A stretch of 64,000 nt of DNA from Rhodamnia argentea (taxonomy: Eukaryota; Streptophyta; Magnoliopsida; Myrtales; Myrtaceae), in the NCBI RefSeq assembly GCF_020921035.1, contig NC_063153.1:7254001-7318000 (forward strand). Direction: 5' to 3'. The position numbers and the translations under genes are program-made. The notes under the pieces were generated by a model, which was not told where the DNA came from, did no database searches, and saw nothing but the letters and a program-made list of their open reading frames with translations. Each line of letters opens with the position of its first letter. Position 1 is the first letter of the stretch. This document shows positions 1 to 10,210 of this stretch, piece after piece.

Positions 1-1106
1 ACGTTCTCCTGTGCAGCCCCATTACTTACTCTTGAAAGAAACTAATCCTATCTTTGGGGCTGTGACTTCACGAATGAAGGCTTTTCTTCTTTATAATTTT
101 GGGAGTTCTATTGCTACCAACTTCCCGGTGGCCTTCTACTATGTGCACCAAACTAATTATTTAGTATTAGATTGCTCTCAAGTTGAATATTTCAAAAATA
201 TAAGTAGAATCGACTTTACGACTCTTCGAAAAATATAATTCTCGTGATCCTGCCACATTTCACAACCTGCATATTTCTTAAATCCCATTCGCAAAGGAAA
301 GATTGAATTCAATAGCATATATGCTATGCCTTTCAGAACCTAGCAATCTTTAAATGTCAAAATTGACAGATTGTGAATGAACAGATAAAGGTCATGATTT
401 CTCCCGGTAGTTCTTTCGCCAATCAGAAAATTGAAAACAAAACAAAACGTGGGCTATAACATGTATAGAGTATGGTTCAGTGTACTGACCAACAAATTCA
501 AGTACGGTAATCACTTGCCGAAACTCCCAGAGCACGGAGAGTCTGCAGAAATCTTTCCATGAAAACAATAAGGGTTAGTAGGCATAACAAGCAGATGCAA
601 GCTAGCTAATGTAGCAGGAAAGGAAGAAGTGCAATGCAATGCCAGACTAGCGCCGCCACACCTGGACTCCGAGGGCCGACGAATCCCAGAAGTATTGTTC
701 AGAAGACGCCGGTACCGACATCAGAAAATTTGAAGAAACTGAAGCAGAGAAAAGGAACAGAGATGTTTCCCCTAGAGAAACAATGGGAAGGAGCAAGTAC
801 CTGGAATAGCTGATGTTCTCTTTTATGGCTAGCAGAGCACTTGTATCTTAAGACTGGACAGCAATTAACTGTGTGAGGAACCTCCAAAAGAAAAAGAAAG
901 GCATGGGGATAAAAAGGGCAAAAAGACATGGGAATTTGATTGTTTGCTTGCAACTTTTGTCTGGAGCTCTTTCCTCTTTTGTTTGGCCTAATGGGTACGT
1001 AATTATGTCCGAAGATTCGGCGTCTGTCTTTAAGGTAACACGTGACTCTCGTTCTCTCCTGCACTATTAGCTCTTGGATTTGGGCAAAATGATGGGAAAG
1101 ACTAAC
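1..1106. other. No gene recognised; promoter-like stretch at about 690-1080
   Basis: No reading frame here resembles a known protein. The part at about 870-1000 resembles, in the same orientation, the upstream region of the DUF4220 gene at about 18830-18960: a run around 'gggataaaaagg' is followed in both by a block containing 'tttgcttg' and a pyrimidine-rich stretch. I infer an old duplicated promoter reading leftwards, whose gene lies outside the window or is lost. Confidence 0.3.
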
Positions 1107-1115
1107 CTCGGGTCC

Positions 1116-2049
1116 GGGATAAGAACAGTACAAGTACCATAACTTTTGTATACTATTCACTTAAGTGCCATAACTTTCCAAAATCGCTCAATTAAGTACC
1201 GTCGCTAACATGGACGCCAAAAAAGCTGATGTGGTGCACGCAAACCGATTTTTTTGAATATTTAATATGTACATGGAAATTTTCATTAATTCATTTTTTT
1301 TGAAGATTTTATTTTTCTGGTTTGTTTAATTATTGAAAAAAAAAGGCCAAACCCTTGATTTCTCTGTGGTGGCCAACGAGGGTCTCACCGACCACCACCG
1401 ACCGACCCAGGGGCCGGGGTTGACGCGCCCTGGGCCGGTGACGCCGCAATGGCCCTAGCCGACGTCTAGCGAGGGTTTCGCGCCCTCGCCTACTACTGCA
1501 GAGGCCACGGCGACCATTGACCAGGGCCGTTGCGGCCTCGCCGGCCCGGGGCAAGCGGACCCTAGCCCCTAGGCCGGCCGATGGTGGCTAGCGAGGGCGC
1601 GAGACCCTCGCCCAGATCCGGCGAGGGCTTCGAACCCTCGCCCGCAGCTTCCTAGGCCACGGTGGCCATCGGCCAAGGCCGTCACGGCCTCGCCGGTCTA
1701 GGGCAAGCCAACCCTAGCCCCTAGGTCGGGCGGTGATCTCGCCAACCACCACCGAGAAACCTAAGGGTTTCTCTTTTTTTTTTAAATAATAAAAATAAAA
1801 ATAAAAGCATCAAAATGAATAAAAATAAAAAAAAGGTTTCATAAAATATTAAAAAATGTAAAAAAAAATCCACATGGCACTGAGAAATTAATAAAATAAT
1901 AGCAAAAAATCCACGTCAACTTTTCCTGCAAAAATGGCACTCAAGTGAATAATTTTGCTCCGACATAGAACTCAAGTGAACGGTTTGAAAATTATGGCAT
2001 TTAAGTTAAGGCCGTAGAAAAGTTATGGCACTTTTACTGTACTTATCCC
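1116..2049. mobile_element. Mutator-like non-autonomous element (934 bp) with GC-rich core
   Basis: The left end begins GGGATAAG and the right end is its complement CTTATCCC; the similarity continues inward ('acagta..agt.ccataactttt'), giving long imperfect terminal inverted repeats. It is flanked by CTCGGGTCC (1107-1115) and CTCAGGTCC (2050-2058), a 9-bp duplication with one mismatch. A 9-bp duplication with long inverted repeats fits Mutator-like elements. The AT-rich arms enclose a GC-rich core (about 1370-1760) made of repeated 'gcgaggg' motifs in both orientations. It encodes no transposase. Confidence 0.8.
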
Positions 2050-2373
2050 CTCAGGTCCCGATAAGGAAGACTTGAAGACAAATGGGGTAACGTTCTTGTG
2101 TTTAGTAGGAGTTTTCAAGTGAGCTTAAAATAATTATCGGAAGTTTGATGTCGGAAAACTTTAGAACCCGTTTAAGACAGACAAACCTAGGTTCCGCGCG
2201 TGATCTCGGGACCTTGGCATCAGGACTCAAGACCTTGAGCCTTGTAATTAGGATCCAGGCGTCCAGATCCCGTTGGGAAAACATACTGTGATATTCTGAA
2301 ATTGACGAAACCATCTTTTTTTTTCACTTCTATTTGATAAATGTAAATCTTATCTTTATTTCAGGTCATACTA

Positions 2374-2960
2374 CACTACAAGAAAACGAGGATTTAGCGA
2401 CGAATTTTTCCACGAAAAATTTTGCAAAATTCGTCGCTAATTGACTTTTGCGACGACTTTTGCCACAAAAAAAAATTTGTGGCTAATCCGGCGTCGCAAA
2501 ATTTAGCGACGAAATTTTGAAATTTCATCGTAAAATTTAGCGACGAAAATATATATTGTCACTAAAGTCGTCGCTAAAATTTAGCAACGAAAATTCCATT
2601 TCGTCTCTAACATTTAGCGACGAAAAGTATTTTTTGTCGCTAAATTTAGCGACAAAAAGTATATTTTGTCGCTAAATTTTAGCGATGACTTTAGCGATGA
2701 AATATATTTTGCGACGCCTGATTAGCCACGAATTTTTTTTCGAGGCAAAAGTCGTCGCAAAAGTCAATTAACGATGAATTTTACAAAATTTTTCGTGGCA
2801 AAATTAGCAACGAAATCAACTTTTCGACGCTAAATTTGATTCGACGAAAAATTTTTTTCTACGAATATTATTCAGGGATAAATTTGGCAACGAAATTTGT
2901 TCAGCCATGAATTTTGCGACAATGAGGTATGAGACAAATTTTGCGACGAACTTTTATAAT
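2374..2960. repeat. Left subterminal repeat array of the CACTA element, with a long hairpin
   Basis: The array has many copies of 'ttagcgacgaa' and its complement. In addition 2410-2502 and 2706-2798 are near-perfect inverted copies of each other (about 93 bp each), separated by about 200 bp that is itself quasi-palindromic. A transcript across it would fold into a long hairpin. Confidence 0.8.
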
Positions 2961-3871
2961 TTATGATCGTATAATAAAATAATTTCTTTTAATTTTCAAT
3001 TTTAAATTTAATTAAAAACAAAATTAATTTCTAGAATTTGTATTTAACATTGATAAAGCAAGATCTAAATATTATTATAATATTATTATAATATGCAAAC
3101 CAAATACATTCATCTACCAGTCATTGACAAAGCTTCCTATCTTCAACTCTATTAACTGCAATGAAAATTTGAGAGCCAAAAGGAGAGAGAACCAAATTTC
3201 AACTCTATTAACTGCAATGAAAATTTTGATCTGATCCCTGCCTCCAATCTATGCAGTTGGTTTGACTAGAATCCTTGCGCTTTCGTATGCAATAAGAAAA
3301 CACCTGCCAGCCAAAAAGAGAAAAGGATGGAACCATTACAATTAGAATATCAACCTGACTCAATAACTGCGTAAATAGCTGAACCACAATCCAAATTTTG
3401 GTTTCATGACCTTGTCAGGAATTTTAAATTTTCCAAGTCATGAGAAAATATCGCACATGGACGGTGCATTTGCGTACAACGATGTCAACCCCAGATTTGA
3501 GAGAACACAACCACAGGAACTACATCACGTCATTGCAGAAACAGGATTACTACTCGGATGAGTGACAAACATAAATATAGGTTTTCCCTAGAAACAGTGA
3601 CAGGTATCACACAGTAAAATCAATCTCTTGTCAACAACGTAAACACAGAAAGTAGGCACTACATATAGATACACGGTACACCCCCTCAATAGGGAGGGCT
3701 GCATAGAGAAGCTTGCCATTGCCAGGAAGAAGAGCTGCTCGCCCATACTATGGAACAGTATAGGATTGGAAGACAGGATAATATGAGACTCGGACACTTT
3801 ATGACTAGCTAGGCCAATAGCTCATGGCAAAGTAGAGAGAAATAATATATGGATAGTAGTATACAGACCTG

Positions 3872-5020
3872 TTACGTAAACATCTTCCGATATGCCCTCT
3901 TCTCCAGTTCTCGCCTCTCAAAAATCTGCCAAAAGATAAGGGGAAAAGTCCAGTTCAATATGATTCGAAGCTCCTAGATATTGAATTTAGCAAACAAGAG
4001 CGAACCTTCTTCTTGGCAGCAATAAGCTCTTTCCTGATCCCACCTGGAGAGAGTGACACAAACAGGGGGAAGAGTGCAAATGGGATGTCAACCAAAACCT
4101 CAACAACGCAACATATCATGATTTCAATAGTTAACATTGCATCTTCTGATATGCAAGCAAGTTTCTACTTCTTTAAAATGTGAACCCTATTTCTGCCCAC
4201 AAGCACTACAAAATGAGACAAAAAGGGGTACTTGTACACCTGATAACCATGTTTAGCCAACAAAATTACCGAACCTGAAACGGATGACTAAATCAGCTGT
4301 CTAACCACCACCGAACAAAACTAAAAAACGATGTAACAATACGAGAGACAGACTACCTTGGTTTTCCATTTTCCATAGTCAAATGTTAGTCTTTTCAAAA
4401 TCTTAGATAAACTGTCAGGCTGTCAACTAGTTAAATATCAATTTGTATACTCTGGGACTTGTGGTGAGTTGTAGGCTTCCCGCTTGTTAAAGTGGAAGCT
4501 GATGGTGACTTATTCAAAGAGAAAAGACAGAGAACTTTAAATCGCAGTCCAAAATTGTTCCTTACCACCATTTGGCTCCAACTCCAATGCCTTAGAGAAG
4601 CTTTCCGCTGCAGCGTCGATATCATTTAGTTCCATATGAGCCTGACAGATCAGAATTGAAAATAGTATGTTAGATAGCAAATCCACGAGAACATAGACCA
4701 CAGAGCAGAAAAATCGGCACATTTAGGAAGGTGCTATCTGAAATATCCAAAGTATAAAAAAGCTTAGAAATTCATGGTCAGACAATGGCGGAGACACTGC
4801 ATCAAACTAGCTAGCACACAGAAGATACCCGTAAAGCAGACTTGTGACAATCAATAACTTCTCAGACACAAGAGACCCAAACATTTGCAGAACCACACCA
4901 CCAACCTGTCCCTGCCGAAAATAAGCTTTTGCATTGTTCTCTCCATCACGTACTGCAAATTCAGCATCTAACAATGCTCCCTTCAGATCACGTAGTTTCA
5001 ATTTACAAGCCTCTAGCACA
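3872..5020 (-). pseudogene. Captured TPR exons of a cyclophilin-40 (SQUINT-type) gene
   Basis: Four exon-like blocks on the minus strand, each bordered by splice-like sites, encode the C-terminal TPR region of plant cyclophilin 40. Block 1 (about 5020-4906) has 'ACKLKLRDLKGALLDAEF' and ends 'AYFRQGQ'. Block 2 (4642-4566) has 'AHMELNDIDAAAESF' and 'ALELEPN'. Block 3 (4043-4006) has 'GGIRKELIAAKKK'. Block 4 (about 3925-3872) has 'RRELEKRAYRKMF' and a stop. The introns are kept, so the copy came from genomic DNA, not from mRNA. The N-terminal peptidyl-prolyl isomerase domain and the first TPR part are missing, so no full CYP40 can be made. The parent protein is an Hsp90 co-chaperone; that role is family knowledge. 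It lies wholly inside the CACTA element. Confidence 0.82.
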
Positions 5021-5229
5021 ATATTCTTGTCAAACCAATCATTTCTATCTTCAAAGCTTCATCTTGGCTCTCATAGAGTCTAGCATCGACCAGAAACTAC
5101 GTGCCCAAGAGAAATTCTAGTGAAACAAACGAAATTCGCAAACACTGAACAAAAAACAAGATGCCAAGAAAACCAAAATCCAACCTTCTCCAACTCCATG
5201 CTTCTCTGGCAGGAGGTGCCTCGATGCAG

Positions 5230-5520
5230 GCCAGCGGCTCGGATCGGCATCTCGCGGTCAAGGAATGCAGCAGGCGATCGTCGTCTCCTAGAAGCCGAAT
5301 CTTGGACAACACCAAGACCCTCGAAGCCATGAACTTGGACCCCATCTCGCGCAACCCATCGAAGCGGAGGAACTCCTAGTTCGAGAGGTCGAGGTGCTCG
5401 AGGGGCAACGGGAACTGCGCGATCTGGCGGAGGACGAAGGACGGATTGCCGCGAAATGGGCTGAGGTTGATGGACTTGAGGGATGTGAAGCGCCAGGATC
5501 GACCATCCTACGAACCTCTC
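5230..5520 (-). pseudogene. Captured fragment resembling an F-box/LRR-repeat gene
   Basis: Minus-strand translation gives a leucine-rich stretch including 'FPLPLEHLDLSN', an in-frame TAG (5376-5378), then 'EFLRFDGLREMGSKF' and 'SRVLVLSKIRLLGDDD'. Alternating 'L.xLDLS' and 'L.VLVLS' spacing fits leucine-rich repeats of F-box/LRR proteins, but I recognise the family only by pattern. Only a few repeats are present, broken by the stop. It has the same orientation as the CYP40-like exons, inside the CACTA element. Confidence 0.45.
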
Positions 5521-5540
5521 CCTCCTATAGAATGGAAATC

Positions 5541-5984
5541 GTGACCGACCGATTGGGGAATTCCCGGCAACATTCTAGGTTTTGGACAGCAATCAAAAGT
5601 GAGACACGGGAATTTTTACGAGGTTCGCCGATGCCGACGATTCAAAACAACACGGAGCGAGAGCAAGCAAATAATAGCAGATCCCGCACAAAGAAGGAAA
5701 AGCAAGTGCACACTACCTCGACGAGAATTCCAGCACGTTTCTCGTGGCAATCGCAGCCCGAATCGAACAAAAGCGACGAGCGCCTGAAGAGACTCGGACT
5801 CCAAGAGCTCAAAATGGCTGGACGAGACCTCAATCATCTCGAGCTCGCACCGATCACCGCGCCGTTACGGGAAGGCCACAAAAAAAAAAAAGGGCGAGGA
5901 GGGAGTCGAGGCGCGGGGTCAAAAGGTTGGGGATGGAGAGGGAAAAGTAAAAGAAAGAACAAGGCAAATGGGTTTTGTTTGGGA
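5541..5984 (-). other. GC-rich interior of the CACTA element, possible captured 5' exon
   Basis: On the minus strand this looks like a 5' leader followed by an ATG (5837) opening a short frame 'MIEVSSSHFELLESE...' that reaches a splice-donor-like site near 5713. I do not recognise the protein. Its composition differs sharply from the AT-rich repeat arrays beside it, which suggests captured gene DNA. Long frames on the other strand over the same bases look like by-products of GC content. Confidence 0.3.
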
Positions 5985-7045
5985 ACTTTAGCGACGAAAA
6001 CTTATTTTTGTTGCCAATTTAGCGACAAAAACGTATATTCATCGCTAAATTAGCGACGAAAAAAGGATACGTCACTAATTTAGCGACAAACAATTTATTT
6101 CATCGCTAAATTAGCGACAAATAAACAGATTCGTCGCTACTTTGAATATTTTATTTTTTATTTTTATTCATATTCTATTAGCGACGAATAAACTTCCATT
6201 GCTAAATTAGCAACGAACGACTTTTTCGTCACTAAATTGAATATTTTCTTTTTTAATTTTTTTTCATATTATATTAGCAACAAATCACTCTTTCGTCTCT
6301 AATTTAGCGACGAAATTGTTGTTTCGTTGCTAATTTGAATATTTTTATTTTTATTTTTATTTTTATTCATATTCAATTAGCGACAAATAATTTGTTTCGT
6401 CGCTAATTTAGTGACGAACCATTTTTTTCGTGGCTAATTTAGCGACGAACCCTTTTTTTCGTGGCTAATTTAGCGATGAACCCTTTTTTCCGTCGCTATT
6501 CTTTTCTATTTTTATTCATATTCTATTGGCTATGAATTTTTCTTTCGTTATAATTTGAATATTTTCTTTTTTTATTTTTATTCATATTCTATTTTCATAT
6601 ATTTTCAATTTCTTAATTTATTAAATTTTTATTTATTCTATTTATTATTAAATATTTTCTTTCTATTCTTATATTTGAAAAAAAATAGAATTCAAAATAA
6701 TTCGAATTTGGAATTCTATCCTATTGGAAATTTCGTCGCGAAATGAGCAACGGAAAATGAGAACAATCTGAAGCTTCTTAAAATTAGCAACGAATTCTAT
6801 CCTATAGATTAGCGATAAACTTAGTTTTTTGTCGTTAATTTTGCGATAAACTTGTTTGTTACTATTTAGCGACAAATTTTGCGACGAATATTTTTTGTCG
6901 CCAATTACTAAATTCGTCGCTAATTTTGCGACGATTTGTTTTTTGTCGCTAATTAGCAAGGACTCGCATCTATATTCGTTGGTAATTTTACGACAATTTG
7001 TTTTTTGTCACTAATTAGCGACGAATAATCCAATTAACGACGAAA
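5985..7045. repeat. Internal array of CACTA-type subterminal repeats
   Basis: Dozens of 'ttagcgacgaa' / 'ttcgtcgctaa' units alternate with AT-rich spacers such as 'tatttttattcatatt'. The units match those of the two terminal arrays. An internal array is unusual: it could be the remnant end of a second element or an internal duplication. No CACTA terminus is visible at either edge. Confidence 0.75.
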
Positions 7046-7089
7046 TTACCCACGGCACTTGCCGTGGAAAAGAAAAAGTGATAAAAACG

Positions 7090-7206
7090 AATAAGCCTCA
7101 ATTCCAATAAATTATATCTTCTACTAAAACATTAGGAAACAGAAGTCCTTTTGAAAGAAGCTATCCAAGAACAGAAGGAACGCTTTCTACTTCAAGAACA
7201 AGGATA
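7090..7206 (+). pseudogene. atpA: Nuclear copy of plastid atpA 3' end
   Basis: The translation gives 'NKPQFQ', a stop (7108-7110), 'IISSTKTL', and after a frame change 'LLKEAIQEQKERFLLQEQ' before the last stop at 7204-7206. This is the C-terminus of the chloroplast ATP synthase alpha subunit, with one nonsense and one frameshift change. It must be plastid DNA transferred to the nucleus, now inside the CACTA element, and is not functional. The AT-rich DNA just downstream may be the plastid spacer, which I cannot confirm. Confidence 0.8.
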
Positions 7207-7418
7207 ATAGAAATAAACAAATTGATCGCTCTTCATTTTTGCTTATTAATGTAATCTTTACTTAATTAATAATATATTCAGTTTTTTAATTTAAATAATA
7301 TTCACTTTATTTCATTTTCTATTAAAAATAATGAATATAAATTAATAGAAAATAGAATATAAGAAATAACATAAATAAGCTAAGGTAAATGACGTATTAT
7401 AGGCTTTTCTTATTTAAA

Positions 7419-7690
7419 TCATTCACCGTTTAAAGAAAGAAAGGATTTTTCTTTTATTTGTTGAATCTCTCTTTGATTGATCAATGTGTGATATTCCGAA
7501 TCCTCATTACTAATGGAATCGAAATGATCTTTGGATTGATCAGAAAATCCTTTCAATTGGCTAGAATCCGTTACTTGAACGAAACTAGATCTTGTATAAT
7601 CATATTGAATATTTGACGATACATTTTGTACCTTGCTAGAAAACCGACCCTTGTTTACCAACCACACATTGTCTAATCAAATCCAATTAT
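7419..7690 (-). pseudogene. ycf2: Nuclear copy of a plastid ycf2 fragment
   Basis: An open stretch on the minus strand contains '[20 protein letters not shown]', '[13 protein letters not shown]', '[19 protein letters not shown]' and 'REIQQ', which I recognise as an internal part of the chloroplast protein Ycf2. Reading stops after about 80 codons. Ycf2 is normally about 2,000 residues or more, so this is a small fragment. In plastid genomes ycf2 is far from atpA, so the two pieces were joined after or during transfer. The AT-rich DNA at about 7700-8160 may hold further plastid sequence that I cannot assign. Confidence 0.8.
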
Positions 7691-8169
7691 CTCTCGATAT
7701 GTTCCTAAAAAAATCCGATTTGGGCGGATTCTTCCCCCAACTAATGTCTTTCTTAAGCTTTCATGATATTTTATTAGTCAAAATAAAAAAGAAATAATTT
7801 TTCCCAATTTTGAAAAAAACTTCATTTTTTTCGATAATGTTTTTGAAAACTTCATTAATTGATTTAGAACATCTCTTATTCGCTGATAGTATCTTATCCA
7901 TCTTAGAAGAAAGAATCGATCGATTTCATTTTTCTGAATGACACAATTACAATATATATTTATGGCGATTTAATATTATGCAAAGCAAATCGTTTTTGAA
8001 TAGATCCTTACCCTACTCTATTTAGTATCTCATCAAAGTTGAATATTTTTCTGAGCTATATTTTATCAAAAAAATAGACCTCTATTTTTTGTTTGTTCAC
8101 TACTTTATATATGTAATAAATATATAAAAAAAAGGTTCTAATAAACATGGAAAAAAATATAAATTAAGG

Positions 8170-9039
8170 ATAGTAATTAGCGACAAAACTGTTATTCGTC
8201 GCTACTTAGCGATAAAAACAGTCATTCATTGCAAATCAGCAATGAATGACAATTTTCGTCGCTAACTTTTAAGAAGAGAATTTGCGACGTAAAACGTGAT
8301 TCGTCGCTAATTAGCAACGAAATAGGTTTTTGTCACTAAATGCTTAGCAACAAATTTGCGACGAAATTTGGTTTTCGTCGCTAAATGCTTAGCAACAAAT
8401 TTGCGACGAAATTTAGTTTTCGTCGCTAAATGTGCAATAGGAGGTTAGCAACGAAAAACACTATTCGTCGCTAATTATTTTTTTATTTTTATTTTTATTT
8501 AAATCATATTAGCGACGAATAATACATTTCTTCACTAAATTAGCGATGGAAATATTTATTTGTCGCTAATTTTTATTTTTTCTTTGTTATTTTTATTCAT
8601 GATGCTAATTTTGCGACTAAAATAATAGTTCGTCGCTAACTTTTAAGAAAAGAATTTGCGACGAAAAAAGGTGTTCGTTGCTAATTAGCGACGAAACGTG
8701 GCCTTTCGTCGCTAATTGGTGACGAATCATATTTTTGTCGCAAAGGATATAGCGACGAATAATATTTTCAAGGCCGTTTTCGTCGCTAATGTGCAACGAA
8801 ATTTTTTTTGTCGCTATTTTCGTAGCAAATTAGCAACGAAATATTGTTCGTGGCTATTGTCGTTGCAAATTAGCGACGAAAACTATTTCGTGGCCATTTT
8901 TGTCGCAAATTAGTGACGAAAACTATTTCGTGGCTATTTTCGTTGCAAATTAGTAACGAAATTTGTTTCCGTCGCTAATTAGCGACGAATGTTTTTCGTC
9001 GCAAATTTTTCATGGCTAAATCCATGTTTTTTTGTAGTG
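8170..9039. repeat. Right subterminal repeat array of the CACTA element
   Basis: Tightly spaced 'ttagcgacgaaa' units in both orientations run up to the right terminus. Two copies of a longer unit occur in tandem at about 8345-8430 ('cttagcaacaaatttgcgac'). Similar units with 'cgtggc' variants occupy 8840-8940. Confidence 0.8.
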
Positions 9040-9730
9040 CTATACAAGGAACACTTTGTCATCACCGGCATTTGCAGTATGCACTGAAAAGACGACTAGA
9101 AGCTGGACTGATCTTGATAGAGGGTAAACAAATTGGAAAGAACGAGATGTTCGTGGGGACTTGGACGCACCACGATAAGTTAAAGAGCTAAGTGAAATCT
9201 AGATCACTAATATACTCAAGAAGGCCAATGAATAGCAGTCCCTAAGCCAAATACCAGCAAATAGCATGGATAGACTCAATGGATTGTTGATATAAGCAGC
9301 TCTCTATATCACTTATGATGAATATATTTATCATGTAAGTACATGATTTGGTCTTTCAGATGTTTCGTTAACTAATTTTGGAAGTCAAAAGGAATAACAG
9401 CTAGCTTCAAGACTTGGAATTTCGGGTTGAAGAGTTCAAGCCAAATTAAATAGATTGTTACCTATTTTATTCGCTCAATAAGAGGATTGGACTATTACCA
9501 AGAATAGTTGTCTCTACGTGGGAAACTTCACAATGACCAAGTTGATTTGATTATATGGACGACGAGATTTTCAATGATTGTGTTGTGTCCATCATTTTCA
9601 AAGATAAATTGATTCTTTCGAAGAGTATCTCATGGTTAGTTTGGATATTGAAGATTATAAGCGATCAACACATGCTAAGATGTAACGAAGAATTGAGACA
9701 GCTACAAGCACTGTTATTGTCATATTCTCT
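9040..9730. other. No gene recognised
   Basis: The stretch between the CACTA element and the copia relic has no frame I can identify. It may include decayed copia sequence upstream of the recognisable part, but no conserved motif shows this. Confidence 0.4.
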
Positions 9731-10210
9731 TTGTGTACTATGAGTATGATTTCAGTTGTAAGGTTTGCCTCCATACGCCTTATCCTAGCAATTGTCGCAA
9801 ATTTGGACTTAGAATTACATCAAATAGATGTAAAAACAGCATTTTCCAATGAAAAACTAGATGAAAAAATTTATATGAAACAATCGATAGGTTTCATAGC
9901 TAGAGGTCAGGAGCATAAAATTTGCAAGTTTCATCAATCAATATATGGCCTCAAGCAATCATTTAAACAGTGGTACTTTCTTTTTCACCAAGCTGTAACT
10001 TCTTTTGAGCTTACGATAATTGAAAAAGACCACTGCGGTCTAAAGATAAATTTGCGATCTTATCACTTTATGTAAGTGATATTCTGTTAGTTGGGAATGA
10101 CAAGAATTTGGTTATCACCATAAAAAAGTGGTTATCCTCTAATTTTGAAATGAAGAACATAGGAGAAACAAAAGAATTGTTACTCATTATAATATACGAG
10201 TTGAGGTATG
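9731..10210 (+). pseudogene. Relic of a Ty1/copia reverse transcriptase
   Basis: The translation contains 'ASIRLILAIVANLDLELHQI', 'DVKTAF', 'YMKQ.IGF' and 'QSIYGLKQSFKQWY', the signature of the copia-type RVT_2 reverse transcriptase, followed after a frame change by 'ILLVGND' and 'WLSSNFEMKNIGE'. Only about 160 codons remain. Gag, integrase, RNase H and LTRs are not recognisable nearby. Several frame breaks mark it as old. Confidence 0.85.

Larger units (their letters stand above)
2374..9039. mobile_element. CACTA (En/Spm) transposon carrying gene and plastid fragments
   Basis: The left terminus is CACTACAAGAAAA and the right terminus reads CACTACAAAAAAA on the opposite strand; both continue with a similar GGATTTAG. 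The 3-bp target duplication is CTA (2371-2373 and 9040-9042), exact. Both flanks carry dense subterminal arrays of a 'ttagcgacgaaa / ttcgtcgctaa' unit, as expected for transposase-binding repeats of CACTA elements. No transposase frame remains, so it is non-autonomous. The interior holds TPR exons of a cyclophilin-40-type gene, a fragment resembling an F-box/LRR gene, a second internal repeat array (about 5985-7045) and plastid-derived DNA (about 7090-7700). This composition fits the Pack-CACTA class of gene-capturing elements. It could also be two CACTA elements nested, but I see no second pair of termini inside. Confidence 0.88.

Noticed and set aside
699..1160. A 153-codon minus-strand open frame near the left end
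   Set aside because: The stretch resembles promoter/leader DNA of the DUF4220 gene, and the frame runs into the Mutator-like element; no conserved motif.
5394..6053. A 219-codon plus-strand open frame inside the CACTA element
   Set aside because: It lies antisense to the captured gene pieces and runs into the subterminal repeat array; composition reflects GC content and repeats rather than a protein.
2374..9039. Dense regularly repeated short units that could suggest a CRISPR-like array
   Set aside because: Units occur in both orientations with irregular spacing, spacers are AT-rich filler, and the surroundings are nuclear plant DNA with CACTA ends.
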